NCBI GenBank assembly: GCA_023415335.1
Contig: JAEZLD010000186.1
Span: 1 to 16,078, forward strand
DNA length: 16,078 nucleotides
Direction: 5' to 3'
DNA from: Bacillota bacterium
GTDB taxonomy: Bacteria; Bacillota; Clostridia; Clostridiales; Caloramatoraceae
Translations under genes and position numbers: made by a program
Shown here: positions 1-9,215 of the stretch, piece after piece
Layout of the letters: each line of letters opens with the position of its first letter
Numbering within the stretch: the stretch's first letter is position 1
Notes under the pieces: generated by a model
Told to the model about the DNA's origin: nothing
The model's input: the letters and a program-made list of their open reading frames with translations, nothing else
Databases searched by the model: none

Positions 1-907
1 CATAACTCCGGTTAAAAGCAGCAGGACCAATGGAAAAAGACCGCTCCTATATAACAGGTATACCATAAACCAGGAGGAGAAGGACCATTCTCTTATTATT
101 CAGGAGCTTAAATATAAGCTTAACTACAGGCTTCATAATGACTACTATCTGAAGCACTTAGAGCAGTATATGGAAGACAGGGATATGGTCCTTAAGCTTA
201 GCCGATTTTTAAATGAAAAAAAGGAACTGCTGAATACCATGGCATCAGAGAATGAAAGGTCCTTTCAGATATGGCAGAGGGAAAAGCTTCTGCGTGAAGG
301 CAGGGGCAGAAAAATTCTAAGCAATCTGGGGTTCCCTATGGAAGAGCTTAACATATATCCCACAACTGAGCCGCTTGCATACTTTTCAATACACAAAAAA
401 ACTCCCCAGACCATACTCATCCTTGAAAACATGGATACCTTTTATACAATGAGGACATTTCTCCTGAACGGAGGTTTCAAAATATTTGCGAAGCCCGTAT
501 CAACCCTTATTTATGGAAGAGGTAAGGACATATGGCGTACCTTTAATGATTTTTCTGTATGCATTGAACCATATCTTCTGAGCAGCGAAAACGAAATGCT
601 TTACTTTGGGGATATGGACTATGAGGGAATATATATATACCAGCAGCTGAAGGAAAACTTCAGGCAGGATTTTGAGATAAAGCCTTTTACTGAGGCCTAC
701 TGCTTTATGATAGATAAGCTGCGGAAGGAGCAATACGACCTGCCTGAAAGCAAGGCAGGACAGAACAAGAATATAAATGAAGAGTTTTTCAGCTGGTTTG
801 ATGATGAATACAGCCTTGAAATAAAAAGGGTGCTTAAATCCGGGGGATATATACCCCAGGAAATAATCAGCCTGAGGGACTTACAGGAGGTATCCAATGA
901 AGCTTGA
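1..907 (+). CDS. jetD: Wadjet defence protein JetD (TOPRIM nuclease subunit), 5' end missing
   Basis: The reading frame is open from the left edge (first full codon at base 2), so the start lies outside the window; 301 residues are visible. JetD is the Toprim-fold, topoisomerase VI-like subunit that cleaves closed circular DNA after the JetABC motor has extruded it. The visible N-terminal part contains TNGKRPLLYN. The TOPRIM signature is clear: a hydrophobic strand ending in the conserved acidic residue (LILEN, codon at 425) and the DxD motif in YFGDMDYEG (Asp codons at 611 and 617), which bind the catalytic metal. The C-terminal domain is the DUF2220 type. An ATG at 170 is internal and has no good ribosome binding site, so it is not taken as the start. 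The 3' end overlaps jetA by 11 bases, indicating translational coupling. Family assignment is from sequence recognition; activity is inferred. Confidence 0.88.
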   Translation, partial: ITPVKSSRTNGKRPLLYNRYTINQEEKDHSLIIQELKYKLNYRLHNDYYLKHLEQYMEDRDMVLKLSRFLNEKKELLNTMASENERSFQIWQREKLLREGRGRKILSNLGFPMEELNIYPTTEPLAYFSIHKKTPQTILILENMDTFYTMRTFLLNGGFKIFAKPVSTLIYGRGKDIWRTFNDFSVCIEPYLLSSENEMLYFGDMDYEGIYIYQQLKENFRQDFEIKPFTEAYCFMIDKLRKEQYDLPESKAGQNKNINEEFFSWFDDEYSLEIKRVLKSGGYIPQEIISLRDLQEVSNEA

Positions 908-2513
908 TTATCTTAAGGATTTTACTAAAAGAATGAAAAAGGTAGGGTCCTACGGACTGATATTCATGAACAGCATGTTTAAGGGAACCTGGAAGAGCTA
1001 TGGATTTGAAGAGGGCTACGAGCACATAAACCTTATATATGCAGTTTTAATGTACATAATGGAGCAGTCGCTTAAGGAGGATATATGCACTATAGACGAT
1101 ATTGCCTCATATATAGATGAAATAAACACGAGGTACTTTAAAAAGCCTATAACCTATGACCAGTGCAGGGAGCTTTCTGATTTCGTTGTAAATACGGTGC
1201 TGTGTGATGATGGGAAGGCCATGTATTTTAAGGGCTTTGATTTTGAGCAGGGCGACTACCTGGACATCAACATATCCTATGTGAATAACAAAACGGTATA
1301 TGTGAATGAAAACGTAAAGAGGGTAAGCTATTACCTTACTGAGGATGGATACCAGCTGCTTTTAGGGACTCTTGAAATGGAAAGCAATATGAAGCTTACG
1401 GTATATGAGATGGTATTCAAGCTGCAGCTGGAGAAAACAGATTATGCAGGAGCTGTGGACATGATAAAGAGCATATTCAATGAGTCAAGGCGGCAGCTGC
1501 AAAGAATGGAGGAGGGCATAAGGAGAATAAAGGAAAACGTGCTCAGCTTTTCTGGGGAGGAGTACGAAAAAATGCTTAATGACAACATGGAGGTCATAAG
1601 CAATCAGAAGATGAAGTTTGGGGTATATAAACAGAAGGTTAATGCAAAAATGGATGAGCTCCATAAAAAGGATATAGATATTGAAAAGCTGGATGCTGAG
1701 GAAATGGAGAATCTGGATAACCTGGGTGTAATAAACGATTATCTTTCCAAGGTAATAGGCGACCAGCAGAGGATACTGAATACCCATTTTGATTTTAAGA
1801 TAGCCTACTCCCAGGCTCTTGAAGGTATGACATCCATGGCCTCAATAAGGAGGATAGGCTTCAGGGATAAAATAATGGACAGGGTACTTTCAGACAGCAG
1901 GAATATGGATGCTTTGGACAGAATATTCAGGCCCCTATATCTTTCAAGGCCTGTTAAAAGATACAATCTGGCTAAATGCCTTCAGTATCAGAGGGTGGTC
2001 AAAGCCACGGATGAGGATACAGAGGAGGAGATAGCGCTGGATGAGGAATCCTACAGACAGGAGAAGGAAAGAGAAAGGCAGAGAAAGCAGGCACTGTATA
2101 GAGGAGTGCTGGAGAATGTATTGCTCTTTGTGGAAGGCTGCGAGGGAAAACAGTGTACGTTGAGAGACATAGCCGAGGAGGTGCTCCAGGGAAACCTGGA
2201 GCAGAATATGATTGTTCCCTCGGCTGAGATATTCAGAGAGGTTATGATTGAGCTGCTTAAATCTGAATGCATTGACGCAGAGCAGCTGCGGAGTGAAGCC
2301 AAAAACAGTTTGCAGGAGGAAGCACCGGAAAGCTTTGAGGTGTCAGCTACCTTTCTTACAATAGCAGAGGATAACCTACGGCTTAATAAAATAAAGGGAC
2401 TGGAGATATATAAAATACCAGAGGATGAACCTGTAAAGCTATACGGGGTTCCCGTGGAGAACGGATTAGTTAAAACTGTAACCTGCTCTAACATAGGGTT
2501 CAGGTGCTTATAG
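897..2513 (+). CDS. jetA: Wadjet defence protein JetA (kleisin-like subunit)
   Basis: This 538-residue protein matches the Wadjet JetA family of the longer type (formerly DUF5716). In Jet complexes JetA is the kleisin that bridges the two SMC heads and carries the KITE subunit. Visible features are a helical, winged-helix-like N-terminal part (about 1-150), a helical/coiled-coil stretch rich in charged residues (about 155-290), a strongly charged segment near 380-400 (EEESYRQEKERERQRK-like) and a C-terminal winged-helix-like region (about 400-500). The start is the ATG at 897, preceded by a GGAGG at 884-892; it overlaps jetD by 11 bases. The stop codon (TAG, 2511-2513) overlaps the ribosome binding site of jetB. 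Its position between jetD and jetB supports the assignment. Domain boundaries are estimates from helix pattern only. Confidence 0.85.
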   Translation: MKLDYLKDFTKRMKKVGSYGLIFMNSMFKGTWKSYGFEEGYEHINLIYAVLMYIMEQSLKEDICTIDDIASYIDEINTRYFKKPITYDQCRELSDFVVNTVLCDDGKAMYFKGFDFEQGDYLDINISYVNNKTVYVNENVKRVSYYLTEDGYQLLLGTLEMESNMKLTVYEMVFKLQLEKTDYAGAVDMIKSIFNESRRQLQRMEEGIRRIKENVLSFSGEEYEKMLNDNMEVISNQKMKFGVYKQKVNAKMDELHKKDIDIEKLDAEEMENLDNLGVINDYLSKVIGDQQRILNTHFDFKIAYSQALEGMTSMASIRRIGFRDKIMDRVLSDSRNMDALDRIFRPLYLSRPVKRYNLAKCLQYQRVVKATDEDTEEEIALDEESYRQEKERERQRKQALYRGVLENVLLFVEGCEGKQCTLRDIAEEVLQGNLEQNMIVPSAEIFREVMIELLKSECIDAEQLRSEAKNSLQEEAPESFEVSATFLTIAEDNLRLNKIKGLEIYKIPEDEPVKLYGVPVENGLVKTVTCSNIGFRCL

Positions 2514-2522
2514 GAGGAAGCT

Positions 2523-3248
2523 ATGGCATATACATCAGATGATATAACAAGAGCATCAGGAATATTTTATTACCTTCTTAAAAATGGCCAGCTTGCCATG
2601 GAGGACGACAGGACTATGTATAAGGAGTACAGTGAAAATGAGGACATAATGAACCTGGTCAAGCTTCAGGCAGAGGAATGTGACTGCAGCATACAAAGAT
2701 ACAGCGGGGTTATTTATATGATTCCCCATGGGGATAATGAGTTCCTGGGATTCTCTAAGGCAGAGCTGAAAAGGGAGCTTTGCAGGGCTAATGCCAATGA
2801 CAAGGACTATTATCTATCACAGTTTGTGATACTGGTGCTTTTAAGCCAGTTCTATGGTTCTTCCGGTAAAACCAGCAAGTCCAGAACCTTCATGAAGTTT
2901 GGAGAGCTGCTTAATGCTGTCGGGGAAACCCTGAAGTCGGCTTCTGAAAAGGAAAACCTTGAGGATATTGAAAAAAGAAGCGGCATAGCCTTTACTAATA
3001 TACTTGAAAGATGGGATGCCCTCAAGGGCTCGGAGAAAAATACCACAGCTAAAACCACCAAGGAGGGCTTTGCTACAGCGGTGCTTAATTTTCTGGAGAA
3101 CCAGAAGCTTATAAGCTTTATAAAGGACGATGATATGATATTTACCAGGCCTAAGCTGGATAACTTCATGGATTGGGATATATTGAACAAGAACAATTAT
3201 GATAGGATACAGGAGGCTTTCAGGGAGGTTACTAATGAGCAAGATTAA
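2523..3248 (+). CDS. jetB: Wadjet defence protein JetB (KITE-like subunit)
   Basis: A 241-residue protein in the position of JetB, the small winged-helix (KITE, MukE/MksE-like) subunit that binds the kleisin. It resembles the DUF6063/DUF4194-type JetB proteins: an N-terminal helical wing (about 1-50), the IQRYSGVIYMIPHGDN strand-turn region (about 57-73), and a C-terminal part with a winged-helix pattern ending in LISFIKDDDMIFTRPKLDNF (about 196-215). The start ATG has AGGAGG at 2512-2517, overlapping the jetA stop. The last codons overlap the start of jetC by 14 bases. Identification rests mainly on operon position and overall character, as KITE proteins are weakly conserved. Confidence 0.8.
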   Translation: MAYTSDDITRASGIFYYLLKNGQLAMEDDRTMYKEYSENEDIMNLVKLQAEECDCSIQRYSGVIYMIPHGDNEFLGFSKAELKRELCRANANDKDYYLSQFVILVLLSQFYGSSGKTSKSRTFMKFGELLNAVGETLKSASEKENLEDIEKRSGIAFTNILERWDALKGSEKNTTAKTTKEGFATAVLNFLENQKLISFIKDDDMIFTRPKLDNFMDWDILNKNNYDRIQEAFREVTNEQD

Positions 3249-6200
3249 CGCAGTGAGGATTGTAAATCTTAATTATAACAACAACACCATGAAGGTTAAT
3301 GATGAAAAACTGGAGTTTGGAGGAGAGAGCACCCTTGTTAGCCTTAGAAACGGCGGAGGGAAGACCGTTATGGTGCAGATGATGATGGCACCCTTTGTAA
3401 ATGCCAGATACAGGGATATGAAGGACAGGAGGTTTGAAGGCTATTTTACAAGCACTACACCCACCTATGTCCTTACGGAATGGGTTATGGATGGAAAATC
3501 CTCCTATGTAACGGTAGGTATGGGTGTCAGGAAGAGACCTTCTGGCGGTGAGGAGGACAACAGGGATGAGCTTGAGATAATAACCTTCATACATGAGTAT
3601 AAACAGGGGAACAGCTTTGACATACACAGCTTCCCTATAACGGAAAAAACACCTAAGGGTTTTAAGGTCAGGAGCCTTTCTGCCCTTAAGGATATTATGA
3701 ATGAGCTTAAGAATGACAGGAACCAGATATTCGATTTCTATGAGCTTAATATAGATTCCCAGAGAAGAAAGTATTTTGACAGGCTTAAGCAGTATAATAT
3801 AAACAGCCGTGAGTGGGAGAGTATCATAAAGAAGATAAACATGAAGGAGTCAGGGCTTTCTGATTTGTTCCAGGATGCCAAGACTATAGGAGGGCTGATT
3901 GAAAAGTGGTTTATTCCTGCAGTAGAGGATAAGCTTAACGATAAGGATAACAAGGTGAAAAATTCCCAGGAAATAATGGAGAAGTTTGTTTACCAATATA
4001 AGGAGAATGAGGTTAAGCTTAAACGCAAGCTGGGCATACAGCATTTCAAGGAAGCAACAAGGGATATAATGGAGTCGGCAGAAAGGTTCAAGGCTAAGAA
4101 GGATGAAACTGAGGAGATTAAAAACAGCATAGCTAACCTATACAGCTACATACTGTGTAGCATAGAGAAGCTTACTGATAAAAAGGAAGAGCTCTCATCT
4201 GGCCTTGAAAGGCTCAAAGGGGAACTTGGAGAGATAGAGTATGAAAGAATGTCCTACGAATACAGCAATATAAATGAAGACCTGAAGAAGCTTTCCCTCC
4301 AGATAGAGGATATAGAGACATTTAATCAGAGGCTTGATGAAGCTATTAATAACGGAAAAAGGGAGAAAGTACGCCAGGAGTGCATAAAGCTTTACAACGA
4401 ATATACTGAAGCCTCTAAAAGGGTACAGGAATATGAGAGCCTTATAGAGATTGCTAAAGAAAATGACAAGGATAAGGAAAACGAACGAAACAATGTAGGC
4501 TATACGCTTAAAGGAATATACGAAGGCAAATGTAACAGTTTAAGCGAAGCAATAAAAAGTAAGAATCAGGACGAGAGAGCTACTCAAAGTCATAGAGAGG
4601 CTCTTAAGCAGAAGGTCAGGCAGCTGGATTCCCAGATAAACCAGATGTCTAAAGAAAGTGCTTCCCTTAAGGAAAAGGTAAGGTCATACAATGACCTGGA
4701 GAGCAGCTTTAACAGAGAGTTTAACCAAAGCCTTTCCAGAAATATTGAAGGAGAATACGACCAGGAGGTGCTTGCCAGCTATACTAAGGGATTTGACAGG
4801 AGAAGCAATGATGCGGAAGCAAATCTGCGCCAGATACAGCTGGATATTGATGATACCTTAAGGAAGCTGTCTCTTGCCAGGAATCATAAGGAGGAGCTGG
4901 GATTAAGCATACAAAAGCTAAGAAGTGACCTTTCACAGAAGGAAAAGGATAAAATAGAGACAGAGGGGTGCTTAGGGGAAATAAGAAAAATAATTGGGTA
5001 TCTGGGCATTGGAGAAGACAGGCTTTATGATAAGGATTATATATCGGAGCGAATTGAAAGAAGGATAGATATCTTAAGAAGTGAGGCTTCGGACATAGCC
5101 AGAAGAAAGGATTATCTGGAGAAGGATAAAAGAATGTATGAGACGGGAGACAACCTTCAGCTGTCTCAGGATATAAAGGAAAGCCTTAAGGAGATTGGTA
5201 TAAGCATAGTCTTTGGCTTTGAGTGGCTTAAACAGCAGAGCATGTCTCAGGAAACAAAAAAAGAGCTTATAGGCAGGAATCCTTTCCTGCCGTATTCCCT
5301 GATTATGAGCAAGGACAGCATATATAAGCTTCAGTCACAGGAGGCTAAGGTTTTCACTTCGGCTCCCGTTCCTATAATTGAACAGGTTTCTCTGGAGGAG
5401 AGTCTTGGGGCATCTGTAGTAAACAACGTCTATACCATAGGCCCTATGAGGTATTTTATACGCTTTAATGATAAGCTGCTGGACGGAGAAGAGCTGAAAA
5501 GGCTCATAGAGAATATATCTAAAGAAATAGATGAATGCATGAAATCCATAGCTGTGAAAAATGAAGAGGTTGATAAATACACCGGAGATAAAAAGTTTGT
5601 TCGGGAAAGATGCCCCAGCAGGTACTGTCTGGACAGCCTTATCAGAGAGGTTGAACAGATGGGCATGAAAATAAGAGCTGATGAAAAGGAGAGCTTACAG
5701 CTCTCTGAAGAAATAACCATTCTTGAAAGAAAAACAAAATCCCTAGAGGCAGCTGAGAGGGAAAACGAAAGGCTGAGAGAGAGGCTTCAAAGAGAAGGCG
5801 TAAGCTTCGCAGGGCTTCAGGAAAGATACAGCAGGTACCTTGAGGATAAGGAGGAGCTTTCTGGAAGGGATAGGGAAGAGAAGAAGCTGTATGAGGAAAA
5901 AAGAGAAGCTGAAGAGTCAATAGACGGAGAGGATAAGAGGCTTAAGCTTATCTCTGACCAGCTTGTTGACCTGCGTATAAGATTAAGCAGCTCCCAGGAT
6001 TCTTTAAGGGAGTACAGGATTTTTTCTCAGGGTGAAGTAATAAACAAGGACCAGGAGGACCTGGAGGCAAGGTACTCCGCCTTAAGCAAGGATATAGGTC
6101 TCAAGGTACAGGAGTATCAGAATATACTTTCCGGATATAGAGGTACCTTTGAGGAAAAGGAGCAGGAGCTTATAAGCAGGTCCCGCAAGCTTGATATAAA

Positions 6201-7629
6201 GGAAGAAGAATACAGGGATAGGTATTTTGACAAGGCAGGACTGGATGCGCTGGAGGCTCAGGTGGAGAGCATGGAAAAGGAGCTCAGCAGAAGTAAGGAT
6301 AAGCTTGGGCTGCTGATGCGCCAGCAGGGCAAAATGGAGAGCAGTTTGGATGCCAAGCGGTCTGAGATACTAAACTTGGGCTACGACTCTCCTAAGGATA
6401 TCATATATATAACCAGCATAGATTTTAAAGCCAGGAAAAAGCTTAAGACTATTGAGATAAAGGACTGCGAGAACCAGCAGAAGGCCAATGATGGGGACAT
6501 CCATATAATGGATAGCATAAAAAACATGATGGACCAGTACTCTGATTTTGAGCTTAAGACAGAGCTTGAGCTTGAGCTGTCAACAAAGGATGTAAGGGAA
6601 GAATGGCTGGGGATCAGGGATAGCTACTCAAACAATCTGGCCCAGGAAAGAGTCATGGAAAAGGAACTTACAGCCTGCTGCGATAATCTGTTTAATGAGA
6701 GCACCCTTATGCAGGATGATTTCTTTAAAAATACAATAACCACCCTTTCAGAGATAAAATCAGACCCGTACAACGTGGTTTATACCTTAAAGACAGTGCA
6801 GGAGGTACATGAGAAAACACTGCAGCAGCTGGAGATAGACCTGCAGAAGGTTGAGGAGGAGAAAAAGAACATTATAGATATGTTCTATGACTATGTAATG
6901 CAGGTTCATACACACATAGGAAGAATAGACGATGGCTCAACCATAAAAATAAATGACAGGTCGCTGAAGATGCTGGATATTATACAGCCTGTCTGGGAGG
7001 ATAACGAGTCAAGATATAAGCTTGGTGTAAGCGATATGGTTGAGAGCATTACCAAGCAGTGCTTAGATGAGCTGAACCAGGGACACAACATAGAGGAGCT
7101 TATTGCAAAGGAAATAACCACCCTTAAGCTTTACGATACCGTGGTTGGTTTAAATGAGCTGGATGTGAAGCTTTACAAAATTGAAGCCTCAAGGCAGGTA
7201 CGTATAAGCTGGAACCAGGTGGCTGAAAACTCAGGAGGGGAGGGCTTCCTGTCGGCCTTTGTAATACTGTCCAGCCTTCTGTCATATATGAGGAAGGAGG
7301 AGAGTAATATATTCAGGCCTGCAGAGGAAGGCAAGGTTATAATAATGGATAATCCCTTTGCCCAGACCAACGCAGAGCATCTTCTAAAGCCTCTTATGGA
7401 CATAGCAAGAAAGAACAATACCCAGCTTATATGCTTTACAGGATTAGGTGGGGACTCCATATACAACAGGTTTGATAACATATATGTACTGAGCCTTGTT
7501 CCTTCAAAGCTTAAATCCGGCATGAGCTATATTGAAAGCGAGCATAGAAAGGGAGAGGAGATAACCCATATGAGCTCCTCCAGATTTAAAATAAGACAGG
7601 AGAGTGTAGAGCAGATAAGGCTGTTTTAA
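3235..7629 (+). CDS. jetC: Wadjet defence protein JetC (SMC-like ATPase)
   Basis: This 1464-residue SMC-family ATPase is the motor of the Jet complex, thought to extrude circular DNA and hand it to JetD. The Walker A loop LRNGGGKT lies at residues 37-44. Two long coiled-coil arms (about 260-640 and 755-1280) flank a globular hinge-like section (about 643-750). The ABC signature SGGEG is at 1333-1337 and the Walker B strand VIIMDNPFAQT has its Asp at 1372. The residue after that Asp is Asn (1373), where most SMC proteins have the catalytic Glu. The ATG at 3235 is chosen over an in-frame ATG at 3199 because GGGAGG sits at 3223-3228 with ideal spacing and the protein then begins directly with the first ATPase strand (MSKINAVRIVNLN). 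It overlaps jetB by 14 bases. No hairpin terminator is visible after the stop. Confidence 0.92.
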   Translation: MSKINAVRIVNLNYNNNTMKVNDEKLEFGGESTLVSLRNGGGKTVMVQMMMAPFVNARYRDMKDRRFEGYFTSTTPTYVLTEWVMDGKSSYVTVGMGVRKRPSGGEEDNRDELEIITFIHEYKQGNSFDIHSFPITEKTPKGFKVRSLSALKDIMNELKNDRNQIFDFYELNIDSQRRKYFDRLKQYNINSREWESIIKKINMKESGLSDLFQDAKTIGGLIEKWFIPAVEDKLNDKDNKVKNSQEIMEKFVYQYKENEVKLKRKLGIQHFKEATRDIMESAERFKAKKDETEEIKNSIANLYSYILCSIEKLTDKKEELSSGLERLKGELGEIEYERMSYEYSNINEDLKKLSLQIEDIETFNQRLDEAINNGKREKVRQECIKLYNEYTEASKRVQEYESLIEIAKENDKDKENERNNVGYTLKGIYEGKCNSLSEAIKSKNQDERATQSHREALKQKVRQLDSQINQMSKESASLKEKVRSYNDLESSFNREFNQSLSRNIEGEYDQEVLASYTKGFDRRSNDAEANLRQIQLDIDDTLRKLSLARNHKEELGLSIQKLRSDLSQKEKDKIETEGCLGEIRKIIGYLGIGEDRLYDKDYISERIERRIDILRSEASDIARRKDYLEKDKRMYETGDNLQLSQDIKESLKEIGISIVFGFEWLKQQSMSQETKKELIGRNPFLPYSLIMSKDSIYKLQSQEAKVFTSAPVPIIEQVSLEESLGASVVNNVYTIGPMRYFIRFNDKLLDGEELKRLIENISKEIDECMKSIAVKNEEVDKYTGDKKFVRERCPSRYCLDSLIREVEQMGMKIRADEKESLQLSEEITILERKTKSLEAAERENERLRERLQREGVSFAGLQERYSRYLEDKEELSGRDREEKKLYEEKREAEESIDGEDKRLKLISDQLVDLRIRLSSSQDSLREYRIFSQGEVINKDQEDLEARYSALSKDIGLKVQEYQNILSGYRGTFEEKEQELISRSRKLDIKEEEYRDRYFDKAGLDALEAQVESMEKELSRSKDKLGLLMRQQGKMESSLDAKRSEILNLGYDSPKDIIYITSIDFKARKKLKTIEIKDCENQQKANDGDIHIMDSIKNMMDQYSDFELKTELELELSTKDVREEWLGIRDSYSNNLAQERVMEKELTACCDNLFNESTLMQDDFFKNTITTLSEIKSDPYNVVYTLKTVQEVHEKTLQQLEIDLQKVEEEKKNIIDMFYDYVMQVHTHIGRIDDGSTIKINDRSLKMLDIIQPVWEDNESRYKLGVSDMVESITKQCLDELNQGHNIEELIAKEITTLKLYDTVVGLNELDVKLYKIEASRQVRISWNQVAENSGGEGFLSAFVILSSLLSYMRKEESNIFRPAEEGKVIIMDNPFAQTNAEHLLKPLMDIARKNNTQLICFTGLGGDSIYNRFDNIYVLSLVPSKLKSGMSYIESEHRKGEEITHMSSSRFKIRQESVEQIRLF

Positions 7630-7760
7630 GGAAATAGGCTTCAGACTGTACATTATATAGTGTTATGATAATAATTAATATTACAATCTACCAAGAAATT
7701 ACAACGTTTAGCGATTCGTGTGAAAAATAATTGAAATGTACTGTAAAATGAGGTGATAAA

Positions 7761-8366
7761 ATGGATATACAAAAAACTATGGATGCACTAAAGGGTTTTG
7801 GCTATGAGGTATCGTATTTTGACACAGCAGATGAGGCTGCAGCATATCTTGATGGGAAGATAGACAATAAGACGGTGGGCTTTGGAGATTCGGAGACTCT
7901 TCAGGTACTTAAGCTGTACGAGCTTCTGTCCCTGCATAATCAGGTAACAGACCCCATGCACTGCCAGGAAGGCAGTGACTTCTGGAAGACTGCAAGGCTC
8001 TGCCTTGGAACGGATATATTCCTGACCTCAGTTAATGCAATTGCAGAAACAGGTGAGATGGTAAATATAGACGGCACAGGAAACCGAGTAGCAGGCTCCC
8101 TTTTCGGGCATGAAAAGGTGTATTTTGTAGCAGGAATAAATAAAATAGAGCCCGTACTGGAGAAGGCCATATGGCGTGCCCGCAACATAGCGGCACCAAT
8201 GAATGCCAGGCGACATGGGTATAATACCCCATGTGCAGTAAATGGAGACAGATGCTATGACTGTAGCAGTCCTGACAGGATATGCTGTGGGGAGATAATT
8301 TATAGGTACAAGATGAGATTTATAGATATGGAGGTAGTGCTTATAGGAGAGAGCTTAGGATTATAG
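7761..8366 (+). CDS. LUD-domain protein (LutC/YkgG-like)
   Basis: A 201-residue single-domain protein of the LUD (DUF162) family. The best-known member, LutC, belongs to the lactate oxidation complex, but stand-alone clostridial members like this one have no settled function. Recognisable parts are the N-terminal helical region, VGFGDSETL (about 39-47), and the family core MVNIDGTGNRVAGSLFGHEK (100-119) followed by a VYFVAGINKI strand. The C-terminal part has a cysteine cluster: Cys158, Cys165, Cys168, Cys175 and Cys176, which could bind a metal or iron-sulfur centre (inference). GAGGTG at 7750-7755 is the ribosome binding site. No lutA or lutB partner lies nearby; the next gene, 29 bases on, is a metalloprotease-like protein. 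The 131-base gap upstream shows no convincing promoter or terminator. Confidence 0.82.
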   Translation: MDIQKTMDALKGFGYEVSYFDTADEAAAYLDGKIDNKTVGFGDSETLQVLKLYELLSLHNQVTDPMHCQEGSDFWKTARLCLGTDIFLTSVNAIAETGEMVNIDGTGNRVAGSLFGHEKVYFVAGINKIEPVLEKAIWRARNIAAPMNARRHGYNTPCAVNGDRCYDCSSPDRICCGEIIYRYKMRFIDMEVVLIGESLGL

Positions 8367-8395
8367 ACGAACACAGTCAAAGGGGAGGCACATTT

Positions 8396-9139
8396 ATGGA
8401 ACTGACCAGTATAAAATACACCCAGCAACAAATAGACGAGAAAAGAACCCTTATTGCAAAGCTTTTTATGGAGGAATCCATTAACATTAAATCATCAGAT
8501 ATAAAAATCATGTCTGTGCAGGACGTGGAGCTGCTTTTTAAGCTCTACGACAGGGAGTTTTTCAGCTTCTGGTTCAGGGACAGCTTCAAGGGAAGCTTCA
8601 GGTTCTCACTGTCAAAGAGGATGACTAAAAGTGCAGGAATGACAGTATGTCCTAGGAACATAACTAAAATGAAGCCTGAAGATGTGGTTATAGATATAAA
8701 GATAGGGATAGCTATGATTCTAAGCTACGGGGTTCTCGAGGATAGCACAAGGGTAGGTGGAATACAGACAACAAACTCCCTTCAGGCTCTACAGCTTGTT
8801 TTAGAACATGAAATAGTTCATGCCATAGAATTTATAACCTATGGCAGGTCAAGCTGTAAGGCTTCAAGGTTTAAGACTATGGCAAAGAATATATTCGGAC
8901 ATGCTGAAAGCACCCACAGCTTAGCAACACCAGCCAGGATTGCATACGAGGACCTTGGTATAAGACCAGGCAGCACAGTAACCTTCTCCTTTGAGGGAAA
9001 GGGCCTTTCAGGAATAGTTTCAAACGTTAATAAAAGGGCTACAGTTATGGTGGCTGATAGAAAGGGAATATGGCAGGATTCCAAGGGGAAAAGGTACAGC
9101 AAGTATTATGTACCGCTGAATGGGCTGAAGATAAAGTAA
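8396..9139 (+). CDS. SprT-like zinc metalloprotease-fold protein
   Basis: A 247-residue protein with the zincin motif HEIVH (His138, Glu139, His142) and a downstream FGHAE whose His169 is the likely third zinc ligand, the SprT/Spartan arrangement. The N-terminal half (about 1-120) forms the mixed helix-strand part of the fold. The C-terminal 60 residues, beginning near GSTVTFSFEG, look like a small beta-barrel (SH3-like) and end in YYVPLNGLKIK. SprT-fold proteins are often proteases acting on DNA-bound or other proteins, or members that have lost activity; all catalytic residues are present here. The start is supported by AGGGGAGG ending 7 bases upstream. It is probably cotranscribed with the LUD gene and is followed by a clear terminator. 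The substrate is unknown. Confidence 0.8.
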   Translation: MELTSIKYTQQQIDEKRTLIAKLFMEESINIKSSDIKIMSVQDVELLFKLYDREFFSFWFRDSFKGSFRFSLSKRMTKSAGMTVCPRNITKMKPEDVVIDIKIGIAMILSYGVLEDSTRVGGIQTTNSLQALQLVLEHEIVHAIEFITYGRSSCKASRFKTMAKNIFGHAESTHSLATPARIAYEDLGIRPGSTVTFSFEGKGLSGIVSNVNKRATVMVADRKGIWQDSKGKRYSKYYVPLNGLKIK

Positions 9140-9147
9140 TCAGATTA

Positions 9148-9186
9148 GAAGCAGAGATAGTTAATTATCACTGCTTCATTTATTTT
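9148..9186 (+). terminator. Intrinsic terminator after the LUD-SprT unit
   Basis: Nine bases after the stop of the SprT-like gene, GAAGCAG (9148-9154) pairs with CTGCTTC (9171-9177). Across one A-A mismatch, GATA (9156-9159) pairs with TATC (9166-9169) around a six-base GTTAAT loop. The stem is followed by the T-rich ATTTATTTT. The arms are short but perfectly placed. Confidence 0.75.
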
Positions 9187-9215
9187 GAAGATTATACCAT
9201 ATACCTGTATTTTAA

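Noticed and set aside
3199..3234. An upstream in-frame ATG at 3199 as the start of jetC.
   Set aside because: It would add 12 residues with no similarity to an SMC N terminus and overlap jetB by 50 bases, while the ATG at 3235 has a well-spaced GGGAGG.
7630..7760. The AT-rich gap between jetC and the LUD gene, as a terminator or promoter region.
   Set aside because: No stem followed by a T tract and no promoter pair with acceptable spacing could be found. A promoter is likely to exist there but I cannot place it.
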